Part shown: in pieces, positions 39,464 through 48,443 of the stretch
How positions within the stretch are numbered: the stretch's first letter is position 1
How the letters are laid out: every line of letters begins with the position of its first letter
Source: an uncultured Muribaculaceae bacterium
GTDB lineage: Bacteria; Bacteroidota; Bacteroidia; Bacteroidales; Muribaculaceae
Assembly: GCA_910587925.1 (NCBI GenBank)
Contig: CAJUOC010000021.1
Span: 1 to 49,214, forward strand
Length of the DNA stretch: 49,214 bases
Direction of reading: 5' to 3'
Notes under the pieces: model-generated
Database searches by the model: none
Told to the model about the DNA's origin: nothing
What the model saw: the letters and a program-made list of their open reading frames with translations, nothing else
Position numbers and translations under genes: made by a program

Positions 39464-42400
39464 AGCGCTACTTTTGTGACAGAACTGCCGCGGCGCATGA
39501 TGTACACGCCGCCGGCGGCGGGAGCGTCTACGCGTATGCCCTGGAGATTGAAGTACTCGGCGGGGGCGTCAGGGGCTGCGCCGATGGCGTCGATGCCTGA
39601 GTATGAGATCTCGACCTCGTTGCTGGCGGTGGATTCCTCGCCGTCGTATACGGCGGTGACGGTGTAGCGGGCGGTGCCGTCGGCGGGAGTGTGCTCGTAT
39701 GCACACTCGGCCACGGGCGTGGCGGTGAGGCGCTCGCCGTTGCAGTACACGTGGTAGCCGTCGGGCGTGAGGTCGGGGATGGCGCGCTGGTAGGTCACGT
39801 CGTCGAGCATGAGCATGTATCCGCCCTGGGAGATGTGGCGCAGGGCAAAGTAGCGGCCGCCGGCGGGCACGGTGAAGTCAATCTCGGTCCAGTCGCGGGG
39901 CACGGCATAGGCGGCCTCGCTGCCGGGGCAGGGGAGGAAGTCGTCGGCATCGGTGGGGCGGGCGGTGGTAGCGTAGTAGCCGAGCACATACTCGGGATAG
40001 GAGTCGGGGTTGACGCAGCGCACCCACATCTTGACGGTCTGCGCGTATCCGCTCAGCGCGGGGAATACGAGCCAGTCGTTGGAGGCCACGTCGCCCGAGG
40101 CCGATGTCGCCTGGGGGAATACCACCATATTGCTGCCGCTGCGGGGAGTCCACAGGTCGAGCTCCTCGGGGTCGATGTCGGTAAGGGCAGGGGTCATGAT
40201 CTGGCAAGCCATCTTCTCGCCGGCGTTGGGGTAGGTGAGACCGGTGACGGGCACGGTGATCTTGCCGTCGAGGTCGTAGGAGGTGAAGTCGCCGAAGGTA
40301 TCGATGGCAAAGGGCGTGTAAGCCTCGAAATTGTCGCTCTCGACCAGAGTCTCGGCCGGCAGATAAGCGGCCTTGCTCCAGGAGAGTCTCACCTTGCCCT
40401 CGGCATCTGCGGCGCGCAGGTCGTCGACGGCCGGGCGCAGGGCGGCGGTGATGGCCACGGTGGCCGGGGCGGCGTCGTTGTTGGTCATATCCTGGTCTTT
40501 GGCATAGACGGCCTTGGCGGTGAATGTCGCCTCGGGCTGCTCGTCGCCGGCGGCCGGGGAGTAGTCAAATCGCACGATGGCAGTCTTGCCCGGGGCGATG
40601 GCCTCGCCGGTGGCCGATGCCACCTTGGCGCCGTCTTTGTACAGCTCGGCGGTATAGTCGGCCACGGTGTATGCGCCGCGGTTTTTCACGGCCACGCTCA
40701 TGGCGGCGTCCTCACCGATGCGCACACGCGCCGGAGTGGAGAAGGTCACCAGCGCCAGGTCGTGGGCGGTGCGCTCCTCGATGCGTATATTGTCGATGTA
40801 TACCGGAGTGCCCACGCCGTGGCCCACCAGAGCCACCTGCACGCGGGCCTTGCCGGCAAAGGCAAAGAGAGGCACCTCGCAGAGCTCCCAGTCGCAGGCG
40901 GTGCCGTAGCGGTGAAACTCGCCCTCGGCCGGGGCGAAGTCGCCGTTGTCGCTGCGGGCGGCCACGGTGATGTAGTCGTCGTTGCGGCCGTTTTGGGTGG
41001 CCGGGTCGAGAGTGTTCCACTTCTCGCGGAAGATGTAAAATGTGAGCACGGGATTTTCCATGCCGCTGAAGTCGATGGCGGGGAAGATGAGGCGGCTCTC
41101 GCAGTAGTTGGTCCACTGGCCGGTGGGCACAAACTGCAGCATACCCTGGTCGGTATCCTGCGATGCGATGGTCACCACGGTGCCCTCGGGATTGTCGTCG
41201 GTGGCGTCGATGGCCATGCTCTTGGATGAGATAAGCTCCCACGAGGGCTCGCGGGTGGCGTCGGCGGCGTTTTTGACCGTCTCGTACATCCAGGGCGATG
41301 TGGTGTAGGTCTTGGCGGCAAACGACTCTGCGAAGGGCAGCGCGAGCTGGGCGCCCATGTTGAATGTCGGGGTCGAGGCCGACTCGCCGTAGGAGAAGTT
41401 GGAGTTGAGCGGCACCACGCGGTACGATACATTGGCCTGCTCGGCGGGGTCGAGGCTCTCGTCGGTATACGATGTGGCGGTGATGCCGCGGGCCAGCAGC
41501 GCCTCCTTGCCGCCGTTGACAGTGCGGTATACATAGTATTTCATCGCGGCGGAGTTGACATATCCGCCGTGCTGGCCCGTGACGGGCGCTTTCCATGTGA
41601 GGGCGGGAGTGTCGCCGTAGGTCACATGCAGGTCGGTCACGGCCGTGGGGTCGTCCTCGCCCACCCATACGTCGGCGCGCACGGCCACGCTCTCGCCGCC
41701 GTCGTTTACGGCCTTGGCCATGTAGTACGTCGAGCCGTTGTAGGCGTATTCGTCGGTATAGGAGTCAGATGTGCCCGGGGCCATGGGGCCGCTGGTGTAA
41801 AACTCGGCCGAGCTCTTCTCCTTGTACAGCTTGACGGTGACATTGCCGGTGAGGTCGTTGCCCTCGGCGTCCTTGGTGGGCGCGGTGAAGCTTAGGGTGA
41901 CCTTGCGGGCGCCGGAGGGGTCGGGCGTGGCGGTAAACTCAGTCGGCCCGGCCGGGGCGGTGGCCTTTGAGAGCGCCTTCATGCTGAATTTTGTAAACTG
42001 TATCTTGGTGGCGCCCGTGCTGGGGTAGGTCATGGTCATGTGCACACCCACGCGCAGCTCGCCGCTCGCGGTGGCCGTAAACGTCACGGTCTTGTCTTTG
42101 CCGCGGTCGGCCCACACCCATGTGTCGATGGTCTGCACCGGGGCCGGAGTGTCGACTCCCGACACCAGCTCGAGCGATACGGTGCCTTCCTCGCCGGTGT
42201 AGCGGTTGATGCGGTATGTGATCTCGTACTGGGTGCCGGCCGAGATGGCAAATGCGGGCGAGATGACCCAGTCGTCGGCCGGAGTCTGACCCTGCGCCGA
42301 GGTGAGGCTGTACCACCACGACAGGTTTTTCCAGCACCACTTCAGATTGTCGAAGTTGTCGCCGTTGCCGTCGCCGTCGACGGCGGTCCAGGTGGTGCGG

Positions 42401-42513
42401 TTGGTCGATGTGAAACTGATTTCATATGGCAGCTCCTCGGTCTGCGCCGGGGCCTGTGGCGCGGCAACAGCCGCAGCCAGCGCCATGCAAAGTACTGTGT
42501 AAAGTTTTCTCAT
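39460..42513 (-). CDS. Large secreted adhesin-like protein with Por-like tail
   Basis: A 1017-aa exported protein, similar in plan to haemagglutinin/adhesin regions of gingipain-type proteins. A signal peptide (1-23) is followed by a jellyroll module (about 28-185; DDWVISPAFAISAG, DNFDNLKWCW), two fibronectin III-like domains (about 190-385; KYYVYRTVNGGKEALL), a second jellyroll (about 390-590; LPFAESFAAKTYTTSPWMYE, PVYIDNIRIEER), a CARDB-like domain (about 595-690; VRIGEDAAMSVAVKNRGAY), a third jellyroll (about 700-900; SNDWLVFPALSGYA, LMLDDVTY) and a final FN3-like strand set. The tail is AEYFNLQGIRV, then GGVYIMRRGSSVTKVAL. It overlaps both neighbours (ATGA at each end). Confidence 0.83.
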   Translation of the reverse strand: MRKLYTVLCMALAAAVAAPQAPAQTEELPYEISFTSTNRTTWTAVDGDGNGDNFDNLKWCWKNLSWWYSLTSAQGQTPADDWVISPAFAISAGTQYEITYRINRYTGEEGTVSLELVSGVDTPAPVQTIDTWVWADRGKDKTVTFTATASGELRVGVHMTMTYPSTGATKIQFTKFSMKALSKATAPAGPTEFTATPDPSGARKVTLSFTAPTKDAEGNDLTGNVTVKLYKEKSSAEFYTSGPMAPGTSDSYTDEYAYNGSTYYMAKAVNDGGESVAVRADVWVGEDDPTAVTDLHVTYGDTPALTWKAPVTGQHGGYVNSAAMKYYVYRTVNGGKEALLARGITATSYTDESLDPAEQANVSYRVVPLNSNFSYGESASTPTFNMGAQLALPFAESFAAKTYTTSPWMYETVKNAADATREPSWELISSKSMAIDATDDNPEGTVVTIASQDTDQGMLQFVPTGQWTNYCESRLIFPAIDFSGMENPVLTFYIFREKWNTLDPATQNGRNDDYITVAARSDNGDFAPAEGEFHRYGTACDWELCEVPLFAFAGKARVQVALVGHGVGTPVYIDNIRIEERTAHDLALVTFSTPARVRIGEDAAMSVAVKNRGAYTVADYTAELYKDGAKVASATGEAIAPGKTAIVRFDYSPAAGDEQPEATFTAKAVYAKDQDMTNNDAAPATVAITAALRPAVDDLRAADAEGKVRLSWSKAAYLPAETLVESDNFEAYTPFAIDTFGDFTSYDLDGKITVPVTGLTYPNAGEKMACQIMTPALTDIDPEELDLWTPRSGSNMVVFPQATSASGDVASNDWLVFPALSGYAQTVKMWVRCVNPDSYPEYVLGYYATTARPTDADDFLPCPGSEAAYAVPRDWTEIDFTVPAGGRYFALRHISQGGYMLMLDDVTYQRAIPDLTPDGYHVYCNGERLTATPVAECAYEHTPADGTARYTVTAVYDGEESTASNEVEISYSGIDAIGAAPDAPAEYFNLQGIRVDAPAAGGVYIMRRGSSVTKVAL

Positions 42514-44852
42514 TGCTTGATTTTATAGATTTGATTGTCGTTGTCGCGTACTATGTATATCTGTCCCGGGGCGGGGTGTGCCACGGGTATTCCTTGCAGA
42601 TTGTAATAGACGGCCGGGGCGGCGGCCGCTGCCGCCGGAGCGTCGATGCCGGCCGCCGCGCCGAGCTGCACGTGGCGCGGCTCCGATGTGCCCGAGGCAT
42701 AGCCGCGGGCGGCGACGGTGAAGGCATACTCCGCGTCGGGCGCGAGCGCCTCGAAGCGGCGGGATGTGCCCGGCTCGTCGAGCCGTGCCAGCGGGGTGAG
42801 CGTAAGCAGCCCGACCTCCTGGCGCACTGTGATATGGTGGAGCACCACGCTGCGGCGGCGGTCGACGCCCAGTGTGATGGCCGTGGCGTCGGTAGCCGGG
42901 ATGTCGATGGCGTAGTCGGAGGGCGACGCAGCCGGCGGATATATCTCAATCAGCTCGTCGCCGGCATATATCCTGAGGGCCGCCGAGCCGCCCGGGGCCT
43001 GCGAGGCACGTATCACCAGCGTGGCGCCGCGGCCGAGGTCGAGCGGCGGCGTGGAGAGCCGCGACTCCTCCTCGCCGCCAAGGGTGAGTGACGACTGCCC
43101 CGCGGCGACATCGCCCTCGGCCGTCCAGCCCTCGGGCAGGCTGCCGCCCATGGCTACGTCGATCGTCGCGGCGTCGGCCACGGTCGAGCGCCCGACCGAG
43201 TGGAGCACCAGCGAGTAGCCGTCGGTGGCATGGGCCGCCGCCTCCCAGCGGGCGGTGAAGCCCATGGCCGTGACATCGGTTGCCGGCAGTGTCTGTATGG
43301 CCGGGGCGGCGGTCGTGCCGCCCATGTAGTCAAATACTATCACCCCGTCGCGCTCGGCGATGGCTGTGACGGGGCGGCCGGTGGCGGCGCCGCTCCACGA
43401 GCGCATCGAGGGCGAGGTGGCGTCGGTAAAGTCGGTGCGCATCTGTCGGCCGGGAAACGGCGTGTCCTGGCTCGACTTGCTGCCGTCGTTGCCCGATGCC
43501 TTCTCGATTTCGAGACACTGATGGGCGGCCGAGACATTGACGGCATTGTAGTCGAGGCTCCAGGCCTCGGCGCACGATATGGTCTTGAGCTCGTCGCCGA
43601 TGGTGACGCTGATGTATGCGCCGCTGCGGCGGTCGACGTGCCAGGCCAGCATACCGTGTGAGGGCAGATAGCGGTCGTAGCCGGTGAGCTGGCGGTTTTC
43701 GAGGATGAAAAACTCGTCGGGGTCGGCTGTCGGGATGCGCACGGCCCGCCCCGCCTCGCCCTGGAGCGCCGGCAGCTCCACCCGCTGCGGAGCGGTGATG
43801 TCGACCGGCTCCTCCCAGCCAAGCAGCCACCGCTCCACGGCGGTGTATCCGGCCGGCACGGCGCCGCAGTTGCGCGTCGCGGGCAGATACGAGCCCGAGG
43901 CCATGATGTCCCATTTGTCGGGATGATTGGCCGAGCCGTCGAGGGCATAGTTTACGTCGTAGGTGTCGGGCAGGCCCAGGATGTGGCCAAACTCGTGGCA
44001 GAACGTGCCGATGGCGGCCACGTCGCGGCCCGTCGAGCCGTACAGCTCGGCGCAGCAGCCGTAGCTGTTGAGCACGAGGCCGTCGAATGTGCGGTCGGCT
44101 TCGGCGACGCCGTACTCGTCCATATGCGCGGCGTGGGGCCATATCCACGACGATTTGTTGCCGGCGAAATTCTCGCCGTATCCTGCGTAGAAAAAGTAGA
44201 GATTGTCGATCTGCCCGTCGCCGTCGAGGTCGTAGCGGGTAAAGTCAATCTCGTCGTCGAGCGCCCGGCACAGCTCCATTGCCAGCTCGTAGACACGGCT
44301 GTCGTCGCCGGCGGCATCGTTTTCGCCGTAATATGTCGCCGGCCGCGATGCTCTCACCGGGCCGTATACATCAAAAGTCGGGTCAAACAGCCCGCGTGAC
44401 TGCGCCCGGAAGTAGTCGGCCGCGCAGCCGATATGCTCACGGCGGTCAAAGCCCTCCAGGTTGAGCATCTCGTCGACCTCGCGGCGTATGTCTGTCGTCA
44501 CAAACGGCACGTCGGGGAAGTCGACCAGCACCACCAGCGAGCGCACGTTGCCGGTGCGCGGAAAAGCCGGGCGGCTCGCCTCGCGCATTGCCTTGCGGGC
44601 CCGGGGGCGCCGCGCCGTCGCCTGCGCCGGTTGCGTCGTCGGGCGCCAGTATCCGTCGTCGTCGAGGGCCATGGCCCGGCCGTCGGAGTCGACAGTGACG
44701 TGGGCATACTCGTCGCCGAGCAGCCGCAGCGTCACTGTCGAGCCGTCGGGGTTTACCACCGTGCGTGAGCCGGGGTGGGCGGGTACGGCCGATGCCGTGC
44801 CCGCAGCCATGATTATATAGTATATAGATAGAAATCGTGTAAGTACTTTCAT
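42510..44852 (-). CDS. Secreted M6-family (immune inhibitor A-like) metalloprotease with Por-like tail
   Basis: A 780-aa exported zinc metalloprotease. A signal peptide (MKVLTRFLSIYYIIMAAGTASA) precedes a short prodomain with TVVNPDGSTVTLRLLGDEYA. The M6 catalytic domain (about 95-400) has the zinc motif H286-E287-FGH290 with downstream LPDTYD, the DGDGQIDNLYFFYAGYGENF block and the WDIMASGSY met-turn. A fibronectin III-like and a jellyroll domain follow (about 490-740). The tail is AVYYNLQGIPV, then GQIYIVRDNDNQIYKIKQ. ATG 44852 is used because the TATTTTTG promoter (44881-44874) lies just upstream, whereas the in-frame ATG at 44945 lies before it. It leads a three-gene operon of surface proteins; digestion of host or dietary proteins is plausible. 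Confidence 0.9.
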   Translation of the reverse strand: MKVLTRFLSIYYIIMAAGTASAVPAHPGSRTVVNPDGSTVTLRLLGDEYAHVTVDSDGRAMALDDDGYWRPTTQPAQATARRPRARKAMREASRPAFPRTGNVRSLVVLVDFPDVPFVTTDIRREVDEMLNLEGFDRREHIGCAADYFRAQSRGLFDPTFDVYGPVRASRPATYYGENDAAGDDSRVYELAMELCRALDDEIDFTRYDLDGDGQIDNLYFFYAGYGENFAGNKSSWIWPHAAHMDEYGVAEADRTFDGLVLNSYGCCAELYGSTGRDVAAIGTFCHEFGHILGLPDTYDVNYALDGSANHPDKWDIMASGSYLPATRNCGAVPAGYTAVERWLLGWEEPVDITAPQRVELPALQGEAGRAVRIPTADPDEFFILENRQLTGYDRYLPSHGMLAWHVDRRSGAYISVTIGDELKTISCAEAWSLDYNAVNVSAAHQCLEIEKASGNDGSKSSQDTPFPGRQMRTDFTDATSPSMRSWSGAATGRPVTAIAERDGVIVFDYMGGTTAAPAIQTLPATDVTAMGFTARWEAAAHATDGYSLVLHSVGRSTVADAATIDVAMGGSLPEGWTAEGDVAAGQSSLTLGGEEESRLSTPPLDLGRGATLVIRASQAPGGSAALRIYAGDELIEIYPPAASPSDYAIDIPATDATAITLGVDRRRSVVLHHITVRQEVGLLTLTPLARLDEPGTSRRFEALAPDAEYAFTVAARGYASGTSEPRHVQLGAAAGIDAPAAAAAAPAVYYNLQGIPVAHPAPGQIYIVRDNDNQIYKIKQ

Positions 44853-44873
44853 GTGTGGAATAGACGTGTGCTG

Positions 44874-44881
44874 CAAAAATA
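44874..44881 (-). promoter_or_regulatory. Promoter -7 box of the M6 protease operon
   Basis: Minus strand TATTTTTG matches TAnnTTTG, 21 bases before the ATG at 44852. No convincing TTTG partner is seen. Confidence 0.6.
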
Positions 44882-44991
44882 GTAAAAATAATGGTAAATT
44901 GTCATAAAAATCTGAGAGAATCGAAATTTTCCGAGTATGCCGCAAACCCTGTCATCCGCTACGTACATAAAGTCGCATGGCCGCAGGAATG

Positions 44992-45155
44992 GACGTCCGC
45001 AGGACGTCGATTATTCATAACCCCGTACACCGTAGCCGTAGGCGCAGGTGTGCGGGGCATATAGTACACACGGCCGGGCATCCGCAGTCTACCCCGCACA
45101 TCTCCCTGACGGTCGATGTACGGGGTTACGAATAATCGGCGTCCTTGCGGACGCC
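44992..45155. repeat. Nested inverted-repeat element, family E
   Basis: It lies in the divergent gap 44853-45404. The left end hairpin is GACGTCC-GCA-GGACGTC (44992-45008), then the arm CGATTATTCATAACCCCGTA (45008-45027). The right arm 45117-45138 is its reverse complement with one change, capped by hairpin GGCGTCC-TTGC-GGACGCC (45138-45155). Inside, AGGTGTGCGGGG (45046-45057) faces CCCCGCACATCT (45092-45103). The A-T pair of the left cap is a G-C pair in the right cap. Confidence 0.85.
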
Positions 45156-45273
45156 CGTGGGTTATAAGGTTATGCTCAGTAAATCATAAAGTTGGCGTTG
45201 CAACGACCACTTTGCGGCTGCGCGCTGCGGCCGTGCCCTGCGGGAGTATGCTCAAGTTTAACAAAGTTTAACA

Positions 45274-45281
45274 GGGGGGGG
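45274..45281 (+). repeat. G8 homopolymer tract in a promoter spacer
   Basis: Eight G's lie between a duplicated GTTTAACA (45256-45263 and 45266-45273) and the TACTTTTG box at 45294-45301. Tract-length change would alter the spacing of any upstream promoter element to the -7 box. Confidence 0.85.
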
Positions 45282-45293
45282 TGAATTATTTAG

Positions 45294-45301
45294 TACTTTT
45301 G
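45294..45301 (+). promoter_or_regulatory. Promoter -7 box of the Big2 surface protein
   Basis: TACTTTTG matches TAnnTTTG. The best upstream candidate (TTTA, 45267-45270) is 23 bp away with the G8 tract in between, longer than the usual 19-21 bp. The leader is about 97 bases. Confidence 0.6.
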
Positions 45302-45404
45302 ACAAGTAAAAATGCAAGTATTACGACATGTCGATATGTCTGTATTACAGCACATTCCTTAAACTGTATTCTACCAATCATCAACACAATATCTCAGCAG
45401 GCTT

Positions 45405-48350
45405 ATGAAAAAATTATTACTTACATTGCTATGTCTGATAGGTCTCGGCTTATCGGCTTCAGCAAAAGAGACGTCATACACAATTGAGTTTGTGTCCGGC
45501 ACCGGTGTCAGTAACGGTACCTCCGTAAGTACGAAGTCCGATATTATAAAGACGGGTCAATATTATGTGGCTTCGGCGACAGCGAAACAGCTGTATGTCA
45601 CAAATTCTGATTACGGTGTGAGAATATCTTCAAATAAAAATGCCGGGTCTTGTACGCTTACTCTGTCTGATGACGGTAAAGTCGTGCCCACTAAAATGGT
45701 AGTAAATACCGCAGTCGCCGATGCCAATGGAGCACTGACCGTGAATGGAAAATCTCTGACGTACTCCAATTCTGCAAAGCCGAGCGGGGCGCCTAATTTC
45801 GAAGAAATCACGGTAGCCGGGATTTCGACGACCGAGACTCTCTCAAAAATCGAATTTACCGGAACCGGCGGTAAGCGAGTATGGATTAAATCCGTGACCG
45901 TCTATTATGATGATGGATTGGGCGGCGCAGATCCCGAGCCGGGTGTGGCCGCTGATTATAAGCCGGTGTTTGAGCCTGTGTCTTTGACCGTTGGCGCCAC
46001 TCACGACATCGCCGTGAAGAGCGACAATGCCACCGACAACGCTCCCGCTCTGACATATACCGTAGCCGAGGGCACAGATGTAATATCGATTGCCGGCAAC
46101 ACCATCACCGCGCTTGCCGCGGGTACTGCCAAGGTAAACGTCGCCTGGAGCGAAGTGGCCGAAACATGGACTGCCGGCAGCGCTACCTTTGACGTGACTG
46201 TAACCTCCGGCGAGACTCCCGTGGAGCCTGAGCCCGACGGCGATGTAGTGTACCAACTCGTCAAGAGCACCGACGACCTCGTGGCCGGCGACAAATACGT
46301 CATCGCACACCATACACAGTCTGTATCGCAGACCATGAGCAATGCACCTCTTGTAAGCAATAAAGCGGCGAGTGTCGACGTGACCATTGCCGACGGATTC
46401 CTTGCCCCCGCCGAGACTACTCTCGTCTTTGAACTTGGAGGCGCTACAGGAGCGTGGACTATGAAGACTGTAAATTATCAGGGTACAGACGGCTATCTGA
46501 AGTATTCCAATGGCTCCAAGACCGATATCTCTTATGCCACTGCCGCCACAGAGTATACAATTACAGTCAGCGCCAGCGGCAATTTCAAGATGACACCTGC
46601 GGCTAAAGGCTCGGGTACAGTGCGTTACATAGGTTACAATTTAGATAAATTTGGTGCTTACGCCTCGTCGTATACAACAGGCATACAGCTTTACCGTCGC
46701 ATCGTGGTGAAGCACGAGGTGGAGGATTACGCGCCGGTGTTTGACAAGGTGCAGCTCACTGTAGGCGGCACGCAGAGCATCGCTGTGAAGAGCGACAACG
46801 CCTCGGCCCTTAAGCCCGCTCCCGCCATCTCATACGCTGTCGACGGTGATACTGATGTCGTCGCGCTTGACGGCGCCGGCGTCAAGGCCGCCAAGGTCGG
46901 CACGGCCACCGTCAAGGCATCGTGGGATGCCGTCGAGGGTAAGTGGCGCGCCGGCAGCGCCGACATCGACGTCGCTGTGGCTGCCGCTGTATATCAGCCC
47001 AAGTTTGACGCCATCGCGCTCGCCGTGGGCGACGAGGCCGCGCTCGCTGTCGCTTCTGACAATGCTACGGCCGACATGCCCGCTCCCGCCGTCACTTACT
47101 CGGCCGAGAGCGATGTAGTCACCGTAGCCGACGGCAAGGTGACGGCTGTCAAGGCCGGTGAGGCCACCGTGAAGGCCTCGTGGGCCGCCGGCGACATATG
47201 GGCCGCAGGCGAGGCTGAAATCGCCGTGACCGTGAGCCGCAAGCAGGCTACCCTGGCGTGGTCGGTCGACAAGGTGAGCGTGAAGATTGGCGAGCAGCTC
47301 GAGCAGCCCGTGCTCACCGTCGAGCCGGCCGATGCAGCCGCCGGCGTGCAGTATGCGTCGAGCAACGAGGCCGTGGCCACCATCGACGCCACCGGCACAG
47401 TGACCGTCAAGGCATACGGTACCACGCAGATTACCGCCACTATGGTGAGCGACATTTACGAAGCCGAGCCTGCGACGTACAAGCTGAGCGTGCTCGACCC
47501 CTCGCAGATGGAAGTTACATTTGACTTCTCGGTAAAAGACCCCTACGACGGTCTTACCTCGACAGGTGGCGGCAATCAGCTCCGCGACGAGTTGACCGTA
47601 TACGAAAACGGTATCGGCATCACTCTGAGCGACGGATACAAGTCGCACAACGACGGCAGCTATACTCTGCGCGTATACAAGGGGGGCAAGCTCAAAGTCT
47701 CGGCCCCCGCCGGCTATGAGCTGGCCGGAGTATCGTTTGTCACCGTATCCGGCTCCGAGGCATCGGCTCCCGCAGTCGACTGCGGCGAGGTGTCGGGCAA
47801 TATCGACTGGACTATTTCGGCTCCCGACTGGACTGAGGAAGTCACCTTCACCATGGACGCCAAGCTCTTTGCATCCGGCGTCATCGTCAAGCTCCGCGAG
47901 CTGCCCGAGGCCGCCGAGCCCGGACTCGAGTATACCTGGGTGGGCAATATCATCACCGTAAACTTCACCGCCGTACATCCCTCGCATACGCTCTACTACC
48001 GCACCCGCCCGCGTGCTGCCGCCGCTATGCGCGCCCCTGCCGCCGACACCGAGGGCTGGACAGCCACCGAGGCGCCCCTCCACCTCCACAGCCATGAGAT
48101 AGACCTCACGAGCGACTACGAGCCATACATCATCGAGGCCAAGGCCGTAGACCGTCAGGGTCGCGAGTCGGTGGCGGTGCCCTTTGAGGTGCGCACCCCC
48201 GGCGAGTTTACCGGCATCGAAGACGTGGCCGCCGACGCGGCCGACGCCGAGTACTTCGACCTGCGCGGCGTGCGCCTGCCCGCCGCACCCGCCCGCGGCA
48301 TCTACCTGCGCCGCCAGGCCGGCAAAGTCACCCGCCACATCGCCCGCTGA
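45405..48350 (+). CDS. Secreted Big2/Ig-repeat surface protein with Por-like tail
   Basis: A 981-aa exported protein. The signal peptide is MKKLLLTLLCLIGLGLSASA. An N-terminal beta domain (about 22-180, YTIEFVSGTGVSNGTSVSTK) is followed by four bacterial Ig-like (Big2) domains, the first at about 187-275 (SLTVGATHDIAVKSDNATD), the next two at about 435-610 in tandem (QLTVGGTQSIAVKSDNAS; ALAVGDEAALAVASDNAT), and the last at about 612-700 (YASSNEAVATIDATGTVTV). An unassigned domain lies at about 280-430, and a second jellyroll-like domain at about 705-850. The tail is AEYFDLRGVRL, then ARGIYLRRQAGKVTRHIAR. The first ~500 bases are noticeably AT-richer than the rest, suggesting a swapped or recently acquired N-terminal domain. 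The Big repeats and tail point to a cell-surface adhesin; ligand unknown. Confidence 0.85.
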   Translation: MKKLLLTLLCLIGLGLSASAKETSYTIEFVSGTGVSNGTSVSTKSDIIKTGQYYVASATAKQLYVTNSDYGVRISSNKNAGSCTLTLSDDGKVVPTKMVVNTAVADANGALTVNGKSLTYSNSAKPSGAPNFEEITVAGISTTETLSKIEFTGTGGKRVWIKSVTVYYDDGLGGADPEPGVAADYKPVFEPVSLTVGATHDIAVKSDNATDNAPALTYTVAEGTDVISIAGNTITALAAGTAKVNVAWSEVAETWTAGSATFDVTVTSGETPVEPEPDGDVVYQLVKSTDDLVAGDKYVIAHHTQSVSQTMSNAPLVSNKAASVDVTIADGFLAPAETTLVFELGGATGAWTMKTVNYQGTDGYLKYSNGSKTDISYATAATEYTITVSASGNFKMTPAAKGSGTVRYIGYNLDKFGAYASSYTTGIQLYRRIVVKHEVEDYAPVFDKVQLTVGGTQSIAVKSDNASALKPAPAISYAVDGDTDVVALDGAGVKAAKVGTATVKASWDAVEGKWRAGSADIDVAVAAAVYQPKFDAIALAVGDEAALAVASDNATADMPAPAVTYSAESDVVTVADGKVTAVKAGEATVKASWAAGDIWAAGEAEIAVTVSRKQATLAWSVDKVSVKIGEQLEQPVLTVEPADAAAGVQYASSNEAVATIDATGTVTVKAYGTTQITATMVSDIYEAEPATYKLSVLDPSQMEVTFDFSVKDPYDGLTSTGGGNQLRDELTVYENGIGITLSDGYKSHNDGSYTLRVYKGGKLKVSAPAGYELAGVSFVTVSGSEASAPAVDCGEVSGNIDWTISAPDWTEEVTFTMDAKLFASGVIVKLRELPEAAEPGLEYTWVGNIITVNFTAVHPSHTLYYRTRPRAAAAMRAPAADTEGWTATEAPLHLHSHEIDLTSDYEPYIIEAKAVDRQGRESVAVPFEVRTPGEFTGIEDVAADAADAEYFDLRGVRLPAAPARGIYLRRQAGKVTRHIAR

Positions 48351-48368
48351 CCCTCCCCGCCCGCAACA

Positions 48369-48398
48369 CAGAAGCCCGGCCCCACGGCCGGGCTTCTG
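48369..48398 (+). terminator. Hairpin terminator after the Big2 gene
   Basis: CAGAAGCCCGGCC (48369-48381) pairs perfectly with GGCCGGGCTTCTG (48386-48398) around CCAC, 19 bases past the stop. Its right side begins a 20-base direct repeat, GGCTTCTGCGTTGATACCGC, at 48391-48410 and again at 48979-48998, so the terminator overlaps repeated DNA. Confidence 0.78.
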
Positions 48399-48443
48399 CG
48401 TTGATACCGCCTTTGGCTGCGGCTCAAGCCTGCGGAGCGTGTA

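Noticed and set aside
37178..39667. An 829-codon open frame on the plus strand
   Set aside because: Antisense to the FN3 surface protein at 37322-39463, which has a signal peptide, domains, sorting tail and coupled start. The plus-strand translation is Gly/Ala/Val-rich without motifs.
45281..45487. A 68-codon ORF overlapping the start of the Big2 gene
   Set aside because: It spans the promoter box and overlaps the signal-peptide coding region in another frame; no family.
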